64,000 nucleotides of DNA from Saccopteryx bilineata (lineage: Eukaryota > Chordata > Mammalia > Chiroptera > Emballonuridae), in contig NC_089492.1 in the NCBI RefSeq assembly GCF_036850765.1, forward strand, positions 70,925,982 to 70,989,981, in the 5' to 3' direction. Within the stretch, counting starts at the first letter, position 1. Each line of letters begins with the position of its first letter. The position numbers and the translations under genes were made by a program. A model generated the notes under the pieces. It saw only the letters and a list, made by a program, of their open reading frames with translations, made no database searches and was not told where the DNA came from. Shown here piece after piece: positions 24,340-36,274 of this stretch.

Positions 24340-25100
24340 ATAACTGCCTATCAAATGGAAAATATTTTAAGTTCCTATCTCACAGAAACATGCACCAAAA
24401 AAATTTCAGAAGTATTAAAATGCAAAATATAAAAATATGACAAAAGCACAAGAAAACCTGGGTAAATATTCTTCATAATCCTGTAACACAGAAGGCTCTT
24501 CTATAAAATGAGAAAACTAGACACCATAATAGGATAAACTGAAAGATTTAACAGCACAAAACTGTAGAATTCTACAGAGCAAAACGCACCAGAAATGACA
24601 TTTACAAAGTCTACAAACTGGAGGGAAAATACAACATGTGAAGAAAAATTGTTAACATTCATAAAATACAAAGATGACATAAATCACAGTTTTAAAATCC
24701 AAAAGAAACAGGGCAAGTGTACAGACAATCAACTCACAATAAAATTAAGTAAACATATCTATTCAAAAAACTAATGTTGAAACAAATGAAAATCTAAATT
24801 GCAGTGAAATACAATTTACCCCACTAGACTGCTAAAGATGAAAAAGTAATCACATTCAGTGTTGGCAAGGATGTGGGTAAATGGGTACAAACTGTATTGA
24901 GGAACATGTAACAATATAAACTTTTTGGTGGGCAAACTGGCAAAACTGATAAAGTTCCAATCTTTAAAAAACAACAATTCAGCATCTAAACAATCATACT
25001 ACAGCAAGATTCACATGAGATCTGTATATGACAACCTGCAACAGAGGGACTGTACCAGCAAGACCTACAAACGAGCTGAATATTCACCCACCAGTAATAG
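24340..25100 (+). mobile_element. Old L1-like fragment
   Basis: Plus-strand degenerate L1 ORF2 3' region, for example 'gttggcaaggatgtgggtaaatggg' and 'gggcaaactggcaaa'. Confidence 0.55.
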
Positions 25101-25123
25101 TTCTGTTTAAACAAACCACAAGG

Positions 25124-25376
25124 CCTGACCTGTGGTGGCGCAGTGGATAAAGCATCGACCTGGAAATGCTGAGGTCGCTGGTGCGAAACCCTGGGCTTGC
25201 CTGGTCAAGGCACATATGGGAGTTGATGCTTCCAGCTCCTCCCCCCTTCTCTCTCTCTGCCTCTCTCTCCTCTCTCTCCCTCTCTGTCTCTCTCTCTCCC
25301 TCTCTCTCTCCTCTCTAAAAAATGAATAAATAAAAAAAAAATTAAAAAATAAAAATAAAAAATAAAAATAAAAAAT
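25124..25376 (+). mobile_element. SINE class C
   Basis: Head cctgacctgtggtggcgcag, gtcaaggcacatatgggagt, long CT tract and an A-rich tail of (AAAAAT)n. Perfect 15-bp target duplication aaacaaaccacaagg at 25109-25123 and 25377-25391. Confidence 0.95.
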
Positions 25377-25928
25377 AAACAAACCACAAGGACTGCATAG
25401 CTCTGAAAAGAAAGTGAGGCGTGGGCCCTCTCTGAACCCACAGAGGACAACGTTACAAAGGTGGAATGAAAACAGTTGCAACAGCTTACTGTCTGAGCCT
25501 CTTCTTTTCTTTCCATCAAACGTGCATTTATTAAAGGGAATGTGGGACTGGTGGGGGGAGCTCTTCACTTTCTACTCTGAAGTGCTGCATTATTTTACCT
25601 CCTTACAATAAATATGTATAACTTTCATAATTTAAAAATTATTTGACAAAACCATACCATGGGGCTTTTTTTTTTCTTTTAGGTACTTTTTATTTTCAAA
25701 ATAAGAAAAAAAGCCCACCATTAATATATAAACATTTCATTCTCTCAAAAACAAAACTCTACAACTACACAGCTGTTTGCTCCATTATTTGCATAGGAAA
25801 TGGCCATAATATAAAAATAAGATGAAAAAAGAAGCAAGACAGCATGCTATTTATGTAGGTATGTTTCCACATAGAAACATTTTGAAGCCTCTTATAAAAT
25901 ATTTACACCACTTGTCATCTAGTTAGAC

Positions 25929-26771
25929 CAGTGGTTCTCAAACTTTTTGAAGTTGGGGTGCATTTAAAATCCTATAAATAATTGTAGGTGCACTATATAC
26001 AAATTTCTGAAAAATATATTATAATAATTAAGTCAAATATTAAAGAAAAAATATAAAGTCCAAATGTGCTTTTATGGTAATTAAATTAAATACAACAAAA
26101 TTAAATTTATTCTGACATTAAAAAACATTTCTATGTTACATTTTTTGAGTTATGCTTTTTAGAATTCGTAAAATGAAGGGTTAAAAAATAAAAAATGACA
26201 AAAAGTTATCTTTTTTTATGTATAGATACATTCTTAGTAAAATTTAGTAAATTTGGCAGGTCCCAGCAAAAATGTGTTTTTTCATTCTTACGTTTATGAG
26301 AAACATGAGCCTGATGTGTCCTAGCAATTTCTTCAATGTTTGGGCATATATTTGAAAGGCAAACTCTCATTGCCTCATCAACATATTGAAGAATTCCTCT
26401 CTTTTTACTCTTAATTGTGTTAAGTGCAGAAAACCCTCACAATACATATCATCCTAACTTTACACCAAACAAAGGATAGAAGAAACTTGCCTCCTGTCTT
26501 TCCGGAGAACATGGGGGGTAGTGTAAACAATCCAGCACCACAGCTTAACAGCCTTTTGCAACCTAATCAGGCAAGTGAGGTGGGGGGTTGAGCAGACTGT
26601 CAATTTACAGCCAATTCCCCACACCTCTGTCCCCCAAAAATCTAAAGTCTAAAAACCCTGTTGGTATTTTGGTCTCCAACAGGCACATATTTCTCTGGAA
26701 CACCATAGGGCGCACCTGAAACTCTTCTGGGGCGCACCAGTGCACCCTGGCATACACTTTGAGAACCACTG
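25929..26771. mobile_element. hAT (Charlie-like) non-autonomous element
   Basis: Ends CAGTGGTTCTCAAACTTT and its inverted copy ACTTTGAGAACCACTG; 8-bp target duplication agttagac / aattacac (6 of 8). 843 bp with AT-rich middle and no usable frame; probably an internally deleted copy. Confidence 0.88.
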
Positions 26772-26955
26772 AATTACACCTTTTAAGAGCAGCTTTTCTA
26801 GAGATTGGTTTATAGTGTTAAAGCCTTAGTTTCTCATTGTTACTAAACTTCCTAAAGTCTTTCCAATGCCATCAATTTTCTGAAAACAGAAAGAAGATGT
26901 TTGAGGACCTGATTCAATGCAGGTCTTAAGTCAGTTTAAAATAGTCATGGGGATA

Positions 26956-27317
26956 AGCCCTGGCCGATTGGCTCAGTGGTAGAGCGTCAGCCTGGGGTGC
27001 AGGAGTCCCGAGTTTGATTCCTGGCCAGGGCACACAGGAGAAGCACCCATCTGCTTCTCCACCCCTCCCCCTCTCCTTCCTCTCTGTCTCTCTCTTCCCC
27101 TCCCAGAGCCGAGGCTCCATTGGAGCAAGGTTGGCCCGGGCGCTAAGGATGGCTCCATGGCCTCTGCCTCAGGTGCTAGAATGGCTCTGGTTATAACAGA
27201 GCATCGCCCCCTGGTGGGCATGCCGGGTGGATCCTGGTCGGGTGCATGCAGGAGTCTGTCTGGCTGCCTCCCCATTTCCAACTTCAGAAAAATACAAAAA
27301 ATAAAAAATAAAGAAAA
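26956..27317 (+). mobile_element. SINE class A
   Basis: Perfect 18-bp target duplication (aaaatagtcatggggata) at 26938-26955 and 27318-27335. Exact CTCF-type core at 27206-27217. Confidence 0.95.
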
Positions 27318-28155
27318 AAAATAGTCATGGGGATATAAAGTACAACATAGGGAATATATTCAGTAATATTGTAATAACTCTATGGTATCAGATGGGCATC
27401 AGACTTATAGGAGGATCACTTTGTAAGTTACATAATTGTGTAATTGCTATGTTATACATCTGAAACCAAAACTGTATGTCAACTGTGATTGAAAAAAAAA
27501 ACAACAAATCAGGCCATAAGTGTAATGCTTCCTCCAATCTGACTTTTCAAATGAAGCCAGCTTGGAATTTCAGCACTGCTAAAACAGAATGGCCTTAGCA
27601 CCATTTGGTTTGGTCAGTCTTCTTAACTCTAGCCATTCTAACAGGTGTGTTCTCTTTGTGGTTTTAATTTGCATTTCCCTAATTACTAATGATGGTGAGC
27701 ATACTTTCATTTGTTTATATGCTATCTACATCCCATAGTGAATGAAGTGCTCATCTGAATATTTTACCCATATTTATTGAGTTATTTATTTTTCTTAAGT
27801 TCTTTATATATTCTAAATACAAGTAGTATTAATCAGGCATATTTTGACAAAGATTTTCTCTCAGGATGTAGTGTTTCTTTTCATTCTTTTAGGAACATCT
27901 TTTGAAGAACAGACTTTAATTTTAATAACATCTAATTTATCAATTTGTTTGTGCTTTGGATGCCGTGTCTAAGAAATAATTGCCTTATTAAGGTCTCAAA
28001 GATTTTCTGTTTTCTTCTAGAGCCTTACAGTTTTAAGTTGTACACTTAGGTCTCCAAGTCATTTTAAATTTTTGTACATAATGTAAGGTATGGATTCATT
28101 TTCTGTGTATTGATATTCAATGTTTGAGCACTATTGGTGGAAAAGACTATATTCC

Positions 28156-28173
28156 ACACACACACACACACAC
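28156..28173. repeat. (CA)n microsatellite
   Basis: Nine CA units just left of a reverse-oriented SINE insertion. Confidence 0.85.
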
Positions 28174-28185
28174 TGTATTGCTTTT

Positions 28186-28349
28186 TTTTTACATTTTTTT
28201 ATTTATTGATATTAGCAAGAGAGGAAGAGGGGAGAAAGAGAAACAGGAACATATCTGTTCCCGTATGTGCCCTGAGCAGGGTTTGAACCAGCATCCTTTG
28301 CACTTCAAAACAATGCTCTAAGGAACTGAGCCGTCAGCCAGGGCTCCAA
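28186..28349 (-). mobile_element. SINE class D in L1
   Basis: Reverse-oriented; perfect 12-bp target duplication tgtattgctttt at 28174-28185 and 28350-28361. Confidence 0.92.
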
Positions 28350-28685
28350 TGTATTGCTTTTATGGTTTTGTCAAAATAACATCCATATATAAGAGGGTTT
28401 ATTTCTGGACTATCTACCTACTGTTTCATTCATCTATGTCACTTTTATGCCAATGCTGTTTTTACTGTAATTTTACAATTCTTAATTAGGTAGTGTTGCC
28501 ACCCCCCAACACTGTTCTTTTTCATTGTTGTTGTGACTATTCTAAAATGCATTTCAACATAAATTTTATTTTAGGCAAAAAATGCATGCAAGGATTAGAG
28601 TAAAATTTCCTTTAACCTGCACATTAATATGGTACAAATCAACATTTTAACCAAGCTGAGTCTGCCAACTGATGTACAGCATATA

Positions 28686-29706
28686 CAGTCAATTCCCATT
28701 ATTGAAATAATGATATTTCAGCTGTCAGGTTGGCTCAGTGGTAGAGTGTCGGCCCAGCGTGTGGAAGTCCCAGGTTCGATTCTCAGTCAGGACACACACG
28801 AGAAGCGACCATCTGCTTCTCCACACTACCTAACCTCTTCTCCTGCAGCCATAGCTCAAATGGTTCGAGTAAGTTGGCCCCAGGTGCTGAGATGGCTCCA
28901 TGGCCTCACCTCAGGTGCTAAAATAGCTCAGTTGCTGAGCAACAGAGTAGCTGCCTCAGAAAAGTAGAGCAACATCCAGTAGGGGGCTTGCTGGGTGGAT
29001 CCTAGTCGAGGTGCACATAAGAGTCTATCTCTGCCTCTCCACCTCTCACTTAATAAAAAATAAAAAAAAGAATAGAAATAATGGTATTTTGATCACAGTT
29101 ATGTTCTATAAGATCACCACAAATGGGAAATATTAACGAATATGGAACCATTGCTTCTCAAGGAAATACAGGTCAGGTTCATGCAAACCTCTGATCATAA
29201 CATTTTTGAAAATCAATACATAACCTTGTTTCATGTGTATTTCTACCAAAGGACACCTTGCTTAATCTATGCTGCTGGTTCATTAACACTGAACTCACAG
29301 CACCCACCACTGTAACTCTTGACTGAAAGGAGCTTAACTAAAGACATGACATATTCTCTGTAAGACACAACACAACATGCTTGTGCTTAGAAGCACTGCC
29401 CAGCACTCTGAACAGCTAAATCACTGACAAAAAGCACAGAAATGCAAAAAATGTGGCACCAAGTAGACCAAGAAAAGGACAACATGCTTACAGCATGAGA
29501 GTAGAAATGAGAGAGCAGCGTCACCACATTCAACTTCATTCAGTTCAGATGGGGCACGTTTGGTGACTCAAAATTTTTTAACTACTCTGCATGTTGTCAG
29601 TGAATGACCACAAAAGCACTGCAAGTATTGATCTGGGGATGACCAGTAAACTTTAGAAAATGACCAATTCACAAATACAGAATCTGTGAATAATGAGGTT
29701 CAACTG
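28686..29706. mobile_element. Tigger/pogo-type DNA transposon remnant, split by SINE
   Basis: Left end CAGTCAATTCCCATTATTG after a TA; right end AATAATGAGGTTCAACTG is its inverted counterpart. Inserted in the minus-strand L1 and itself split by a class A SINE (28719-29074). The non-SINE part is about 665 bp, non-autonomous. The right-hand TA appears mutated. Confidence 0.75.
28719..29074 (+). mobile_element. SINE class A, diverged, inside Tigger
   Basis: Target duplication gaaataatgatattt / gaaataatggtattt at 28704-28718 and 29075-29089. It carries the exact core CCAGTAGGGGGC at 28976-28987, in the opposite orientation to the core in the younger class A copies. Confidence 0.9.
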
Positions 29707-29815
29707 TCTCTCCATTTATGTAGGTTCCTTTACTTTCTCTCAGCAGGATTTTGTGGTTTTCAGTTTTCTTTAACATATTTTGTTAGATTTATCCATAAGT
29801 ACTGCATATTTTTGA
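29707..29815 (-). mobile_element. L1 ORF2 fragment, part 2
   Basis: Short continuation of the minus-strand L1 between Tigger and Helitron: 'tctctccatttatgtaggttcc', 'gttagatttatccataagta'. Confidence 0.75.
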
Positions 29816-29956
29816 TACCATATATAAACACAACTAACCTTTATTATATGCGGCTTAAGTGTCTGTTTGTCGCCGATAGCTTATTGGTTGCTTGCGTAAC
29901 TGTACTAGCCAATGGGGTGAAGTTGCCACGGCATTCAAATAGTCCCACCTTCTGGC

Positions 29957-30429
29957 ATGCCACCTCACAAATTGAGGTTAAAGATTGGAGCAATTATTAT
30001 GCTGTTAAGAAATCTTAACACCAGAAGGGGTCTTTGCAATGGTACAAGACTAGAGGTTCTCCAATTGAAAAATAATGTCATAATAGCTAATTCTTTGACT
30101 GGCTCCTCTAAAGGTGAAATACATGTCATTCCAAGAATTGATTTGGCTCCGTCTCAAACAGGGTTGCCGTTCAATTGAGATGTAGACAATTTCCTGTAAA
30201 ACTTGCCTTTGCTATGACCATCAATAAGTCTCAGGGCCAAACGCTTAAGCGTGTTGGCATTTTTTTACCTGAGCCTGCATTTGGACACGGTCAACTTTAT
30301 GTTTCAAGAGTTTGTGAAAGAATGGACGTAAAATTAAAAATAATTGATGGTCCTCTGCAAGGCAAGCTTAAAAATGATGGAAAGATCTACACAAGAAATG
30401 TTGTGTACAAAGAGATCTTTGACATGTGA
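29957..30429 (+). pseudogene. Helitron Rep-helicase, C-terminal helicase remnant, frameshifted
   Basis: Two overlapping-frame pieces form the end of a Pif1-family helicase. Frame 1 (to 30178) has MLLRNLNTRRGLCNGTRL and VIPRIDLAPSQTGLPF. Frame 2 (from about 30175) has RRQFPVKLAFAMTINKSQGQ-type sequence (here RCRQFPVKLAFAMTINKSQG), then FGHGQLYVSRVCERMDVK. The TINKSQGQT block is the conserved helicase motif typical of this superfamily and of Helitrons. The frames are separated by what looks like a one-base loss near 30172, and two residues seem missing after QLYV. The N-terminal replication-initiator domain and helicase motif I are absent, so the piece cannot act. Its long remaining open frames suggest it is not very old. 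Confidence 0.88.
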
Positions 30430-30500
30430 ATTAACATTTTATTGTTTAAATCACCTTTATTTATTGAGCTAGCGGTGGCTCTTAAGAAATGTACCACCAG

Positions 30501-30678
30501 CCTGACCTGTGGTGGCGCAGTGGGATAAAGCATCAACCTGGAACACTGAGGTTGCCGGTTCGAAACCCTGGGCTTGCCTGGTCAAGGCACATATGGGAGT
30601 TGATGCTTCCTGCTCCTCCCCTTTCTCTCTCTCTCTCTCTCTCCCCTCACTCAAAAAAAAAAAAAAAAGAAAGAAAGA
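30501..30678 (+). mobile_element. SINE class C inside the Helitron
   Basis: Perfect 17-bp target duplication (aagaaatgtaccaccag) at 30484-30500 and 30679-30695; head cctgacctgtggtggcgcag. Confidence 0.95.
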
Positions 30679-30898
30679 AAGAAATGTACCACCAGTGGTT
30701 TCCTTCATTGCACTCTACTTTAAGCAATTAAGCAAGTAGAAGGGGGAAACCCCGTGGGGCAGTAAGCAAAGGGGCGTCCTCGCCGCCTGCCCTGGGTAAT
30801 TCAGTTTGAATTAGCAGACACCTTTGCACAAATCATTTTAATTACAATTTATAATATCTAGAACAGCGGTCATTTCGTATGACCGCTGGGCTTTCTAG

Positions 30899-31100
30899 TT
30901 TTTGTATATTGATCTTGTATCCTTCAACCTCACTCCACTCATTCAATTAGTTTTTGTAGGATTGAAAAATCAGGTTGTCTATGAATAAAGACCATTTTTC
31001 TTCCTTCCGTTCTAATCTCAATACCATTTACTTCCTTTTCTTGCCCTAGCCAGGATATCCAGGACAATTCTAAATAGGACTGGAGTATTTAAATCATTTA
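30899..31100 (-). mobile_element. L1 ORF2 fragment, part 3
   Basis: Minus-strand L1 resumes exactly at the Helitron end: 'tttttgtatattgatcttgta', 'ttgccctagccaggatatcc'. Confidence 0.75.
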
Positions 31101-31109
31101 TATTTAATG

Positions 31110-34100
31110 TAATTATCAAAACTATTACGACTTAAATCTACTTTTTCTTGTGGCATATAAAGCAGTTTTATTTTATTTATATAAAGATGCATAAGAAGTT
31201 TTTCATCAAGATGAAAAGAATAACTAGCCAGGGCCACAACAGGGCTGTACTTAAAGAAATCAGAGATGTTTTCTAGCACTGTCCACCTCACTAACTACTC
31301 AAACATCCACACAGATCCTCTTACTCATAATTAAACTCAAGAACAATAACCTTTTCTCCAAAAATTAGACCCACAAAGCCCCATCAGTCAGGAACATCAC
31401 TCTGGATAGTGCTGGATTCTCTTCCCATTCGCTCTCTAGTCCTAGAGATTACAGGCATATCTCAATCTACTGTGATATATGGACTAAAATGTCAATTTAA
31501 CCAGCACCAGCATTCCTTATACACACTATATACACATAAATGACAAGTGGAAAAGAAAATACCTCTCACTATCACAGCTCTCTTTTCTGTAATTGACTAC
31601 AAGGCCACTATTGATATTTATAAATTCTCTTTTCTATTCTATGTTCTTTTTGTCCTCAGCCAGGACCTCGTGGTTGAGGTATTTCACTGGTGAAATGTCT
31701 CCCACTAATCTTCTACTATCAGATGCAGAAGTACAACAGGGCACCCAGAGAACCCTTCAGTCCCCATGCACAGTCCTCCATGCCACCATTGCGGCAGCAA
31801 CCCGATTTACCCTTGGTGATCAGGGTCAATCACGCTGGCCAAAAGGTAGCCTACTTCTTTGACTGTCGTTGCAATGGTATGAGGAGCTCAAGATGGCCAA
31901 GTGGCAGTCTCAGCTTCTAAGTCAATTGACATATGCTCTAACAGAAGCATTCCTTCCTTGAGAACTATAATCTTGAGCCATCAAAGTCCAAAGTTTCAGG
32001 GATAGAAAGCAACATTTTTGTGAATGGGTTCTTTTGTGCAATAGTGAAAGTTGTCCCTCCCATTCCCACCCTGGCATTGCTGGATCCATGGCTTCCACAT
32101 GTGGGAAAAGAGCACTGTGGTTGCTACAAAGTATATACTGCATCCTAGACTGCACCCCAGCACTGCAGTGTCTCCCTGCTGGCCCTATAAGGGAGTCTTC
32201 AGTAGGCCATTTCAATATCCTGTGAGTTCAGCTGCTCCTAGATAGTAGAGTACATGATAAGACCAGAAAATCCCATAGGTATAATCACACTGCTGCATTT
32301 CTTTTGCTGTAATATCATCTCTTTGGTCAGAAGCAATGTTGTACGAAATACCAGGACTGGACTACAGTCAAAGGCAAATTCATACCCAGAATATACAAAT
32401 TGCTGCTCCCTCTGTGATGGAAGAGAGCCATGTAATCAACTGGCCACTAGGTGGCTAACTCCTATGGGGAATGGAGCCATATCAGGAACTCTGTACAAGC
32501 TGGGCCCTCGACAGTGGTTTTAGCTAACTCAGTCTTGATGAGAGGAAGTCCATGTTGTTGTGTCCATCTATAACTTCTAGCTCAGTGTCCACAGCCATTT
32601 TGTATGTGACCCTGTTCAGCAAGGAAGGATACGGTTGATGGGAAAATGACATGACTGACATCTACAGAACAAGTCATCTGGTCCATCTATCTATTGAGAC
32701 TCCTCTGCAGTGAGTACGTTTAGGGGGAGTATCTGCATAGAATACAAACATCCTTTTCTTCTGTACCCACTGCTAAAGATCCATCCACGTACCTTCTCAC
32801 ACAGACCTCCTGACTACTAAGCCTCCAAACTGACCAGCCAGCACATGAGCAGATCCACATTTCTGAACTTCTATCTTCATCTAGCTTATCCCTCATTATT
32901 TGTGAGGGAGTGGCTCCAGGACCCCAACGATATCAAAATCCATGGACGCTCCTTTCCTTATATAAGATGGCATAGTATTTTCATATAACCTACACACATC
33001 CTCTTATATGCTTTAAATGATCTCTGGACTATTTATAACACCTAATACAATGTTAATGCTATGTAAACAGTTGTACTGTCTGATTTAGGGAATAATGACA
33101 GGAAAATAAAGTCTGTACATGTTCAGCACAGATGCAACCATTGCAGGCCTAACACAATGTACAACAACAATGGAACATTTCTCTCAAGTATTTTGGATCT
33201 CCAGTTGGTCTAATCATAGAGGCCAAGTCTGCAGATATGGAAGACCAACTGTCCTGCTTGACATTGTGTTCACTGAAAGGCTCTCGCTCCTCCACTGTCT
33301 TTCAGGGCCTTCCTGTAGCACTGCAGCCATACACTCCCAGTTGCACTGGGCCTGAGCTTCTTCTTCCTCCATCAATTATCACAGGTAATTTGCTGTGAGG
33401 TACTGACTGAGAAAGAGATGGCATGTGGCAGGAACAAGTGCCCTGGTCTGAGCAATTTCACTCACTTGATGATAGAAAGCTGCGGCACATGGCTAGCTTC
33501 ATTGTTTGATGGATCAGAACTCTCAGTCCATGAGGGGAAGCTCAGGTTGCATAGTCATTTGGTATCTCATGGTCAGGTGTTCAGTCTCTACCAGGGCCCA
33601 GCAGCAAGCCAGACACTTAGCAGAGTAAGTCCATAATCACCGTGCCTGGCCAACACTCTGACCATTGGTAAGTCTACCCTTAGGGAAGCACTCCACACCC
33701 CAGGTAGTTTCAGGGTGACAGACTATCCATACTACTATTATTACACAATGGCCCAAAAGAGCCCAAAGACTTGCAGGGACATCTCTAACTCTTGCTTGTT
33801 ACAATCTGCCTCTCCATAGATGGAGAACCAGTCCTCGGTGCCTCGAAAGACCCCTTTTGGGGTGCATCCTCTCCAACTGGGAGAAATTTGCTCCTGAATC
33901 CCTCAATAAAAAGACTATTCCTTGCAACAGAGCCTGGCCCCAGTATAAACTGAGCAATAGAGAGGTCTGGCCAGCTAACGGCACCATTCATTTGAACCAT
34001 CTTACAGCCAGACCTATTTTGCTGGTCCCAAGGAACTGTATGGAGGTCCCATAAATCCATACCTTTATAGCCCTCAGAGAAAACCCTAAAGCTATATACT

Positions 34101-34200
34101 ACTTGTAAACAAAGAAAAATAACCTTGTTTTTAATTTTTTTGTCCCATCTGTAGTTTTCCCTTTTTTTTTTTTTTTTTTTTTTTTGAATCTTCACCTACC
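31110..34200. other. Repeat-derived block, possible old ERV interior, with Tigger insertion
   Basis: Higher-GC sequence than its surroundings. Minus-strand frames at 31922-32215 and 33785-34195 are fairly long but show no motif I can name. Texture and orientation suggest an old endogenous retrovirus interior (ERVL-like) on the minus strand, but I see no reverse-transcriptase or protease signature and no flanking LTR pair. A Tigger-type element sits at about 32885-33252, and a T run of 27 at 34160-34186. Confidence 0.3.
32885..33252. mobile_element. Tigger-type non-autonomous element
   Basis: Left 'cttatccctcattatttgtg' and right 'gcagatatggaagaccaactg' are diverged inverted ends. The middle ('tacacacatcctcttatatg', 'ggaataatgacaggaaaa', 'ctgtacatgttcagcacaga') matches a widespread mammalian pogo/Tigger MITE pattern. 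Confidence 0.7.
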
Positions 34201-34225
34201 TTCTTTTGAACTGATTGATTTTTTA

Positions 34226-34410
34226 AAAAGATTTTATCTTTGATTTTAGAGAGGAGGTCGGGCATAAAAAAGTGTCAACTCATTGCTGCTTCACTTGAGT
34301 TGTTGACTCAGTGCTTATCACATGTGCCTTGACCAGCAAGCCTGGTTCAAACTGGCGACTTCAGCATTCCAGGTTGACGCTCTATCCACTGCGTCACCAC
34401 AGGCCAGGCT
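34226..34410 (-). mobile_element. SINE class C
   Basis: Reverse-oriented, target repeat gaactgat(t)g/a at 34208 and 34411; head complement gcgtcaccacaggccagg. Confidence 0.88.
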
Positions 34411-34939
34411 GAACTGATAATTTTTTAGTATTAAATTTTATCTCCCTTATGGGCTTATAATTTATTTTTCCTTATTTTGTTTTATAGCTATTGCTCTAAA
34501 TCATACAAAGCCTCCCTTCAATATTACACCACTACATGCATGGTAGAAGCACCTAACAACACCATACGCTTATGTCCCTTTCCCATGCCCCACTCTTCAC
34601 ACCACTCACATCAGTCAACTGATTTCTAAGTTACGTTATAAGCCTCCAACTAATCATTATCTTTGCTTTAAATAGTCAATTATCTTTTTAAAAGATTAAA
34701 AATTAAGATATCTTTTGTGTTTACCACATTATTTTATAATTTCTTGTACTCTTCATTCCTTTTCTAAGACCCAAATCCCCATCGGTTAGTATTTTTCTTC
34801 TGCCTAAAGAATTTCCTTTCAGACTGTGCAGTGCAACTCTGCTGAAATGAACTCCCTCAGATTCTGCTTCTCAAAAGCCACTGCCTTTGCAAATCATGTA
34901 TCTGAAGAGAGTATATATAAAAACTTTACCATTTACATC

Positions 34940-35682
34940 ATACGAAGTGAAATAAGTAAATCAGAAAAAAACAGAAACTGCATTATTCCATACGTAGGTG
35001 GGACATAAAAGTGAGACTAAGAGACATTGATAAGAGTGTGGTGGTTGGCCCTGGCCGGTTGGCTCAGCGGTAGAGCGTCGGCCTGGCGTGCGGGGGACCC
35101 GGGTTCGATTCCCAACCAGGGCACATAGGCGAAGCGCCCATTTGCTTCTCCACCCTCCACCCCCTCCTTCCTCTCTGTCTCTCTCTTCCCCTCCCGCAGC
35201 CAAGGCTCCATTGGAGCAAAGATGGCCCGGGCGCTGGGGATGGCTCCTTGGCCTCTGCCCCAGGCACTAGAGTGGCTCTGGTCGCAGCAGAGCAATGCCC
35301 CGGAGGGGCAGAGCATCGCCCCCTTGTGGGCAGAGCGGCGCCCCTGGTGGGCGTGCCGGGTGGATCCCGGTCGGGCGCATGCGGGAGTCTGTCTGTCTCT
35401 CCCTGTTTCCAGCTTCAGAAAAATATAAAAAAAATAAAATAAATTAAAAAAAGAGTGTGGTGGTTACGGGGGGGGGGGGCGGGAGAGGGAGAGGGAAAGA
35501 GGGAAGGGGAAGGGCACAAAGAAAACTAGATAGAAGGTGACAGAGGACAATCTGACTTTGGGTGATGGGTATGCAACATAACTGAACGACAAGATAACCT
35601 GGACATGTTATCTTTGAATATATGTATCCTGATTTATTGATGTTGCCCCATTAAAAAAATAAAATTATTTAAAAAAAAAAAC
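34940..35682 (+). mobile_element. L1 3' end, split by a SINE
   Basis: Same young L1 subfamily as 36-547: 'gaaataagtaaatcagaaaa' ORF2 end, stop, 'gagactaagagacattgata', G-rich 3' UTR (35466-35515) and poly-A tail. A class A SINE occupies 35047-35450. Confidence 0.88.
35047..35450 (+). mobile_element. SINE class A inside L1
   Basis: Perfect 15-bp target duplication aagagtgtggtggtt at 35032-35046 and 35451-35465. It has a two-module 3' part: core at 35318-35329 with one mismatch, and a second weaker core at 35339-35350. Confidence 0.95.
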
Positions 35683-35689
35683 CTTTACA

Positions 35690-36255
35690 TCTCAAAAATA
35701 ACAAAAAATACCAATCAAAAAATGTGCAATGAACTTAAATAGACATTTCTTCAAAGATAACATACAAATCGCCAATAAGCATATGAAAATAAACTCAACA
35801 TCATTAATTCACAGAAATGCAAATCAAAACCACAATGAGATGCCACTTCATACAGAAAATAAGTATTGGTGAGAGTGTGGTGAGTCAGAGCCCTTGTCCA
35901 TTATTAGTGGGAATGTGAAAAAGCGCAGCCACTAAGAAAAATAGTAATTAAACACAGAATTACCATAACATTCAGCAATTTAACTTCTGAGTATATAACC
36001 TGAATAACTGAGAGCAGAAACCTGGACAGATACTAGCATTCCCACATTCAGAGCAGCATTATTCACAATGGCCAAGGTGGAAGCAACCCAACTGTCCACC
36101 AATGGATGAATGCCTACACCAAATGTGGTATATACATAAAATCGACATTTACTCAGCATTAAAAACAAAATTCTGACACAAGCTATGGCATGGACAAATC
36201 TTGAAGACATTATGCTGAATAAAATAAGCCAATCACAAAACTGCAAGTAGTATAC
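35690..36255 (+). mobile_element. Old L1 ORF2 3' fragment
   Basis: 'aaatagacatttcttcaaag', 'caccaatggatgaatgcc', 'gcaaatcaaaaccacaatgag': the classic 3' ORF2 wording of ancient L1, heavily mutated. Confidence 0.8.
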
Positions 36256-36274
36256 GAAAATCTTTTTTTTCTTT

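Larger units (their letters stand above)
27630..28685 (-). mobile_element. L1 ORF2 fragment, part 1
   Basis: Minus-strand L1, read here in complement: 'gtggttttaatttgcatttcc', 'ttgatatt...', then 'ttttgtcaaaataacatcc'. Interrupted by a class D SINE (28186-28349). It continues past a Tigger element at 29707 and past a Helitron at 30899. Confidence 0.78.
29816..30898 (+). mobile_element. Helitron derivative (5' end plus helicase 3' end)
   Basis: The right end is diagnostic: a 10-bp perfect stem, CAGCGGTCAT (30864-30873) and ATGACCGCTG (30879-30888) with a 5-base loop, ten bases before a terminal CTAG (30895-30898) followed by a host T. It includes the C-terminal part of the Helitron Pif1-like helicase (29990-30427). 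The left end is placed at about 29816, where L1 similarity stops; no clean TC terminus is visible, so this limit is uncertain. A class C SINE is inserted at 30501-30678. It is inserted in the minus-strand L1. Confidence 0.82.

Noticed and set aside
31922..34195. Retroviral gene call on the minus strand
   Set aside because: Texture suggests an old ERV interior, but no catalytic motif or LTR pair is visible, so only a low-confidence region entry is given.
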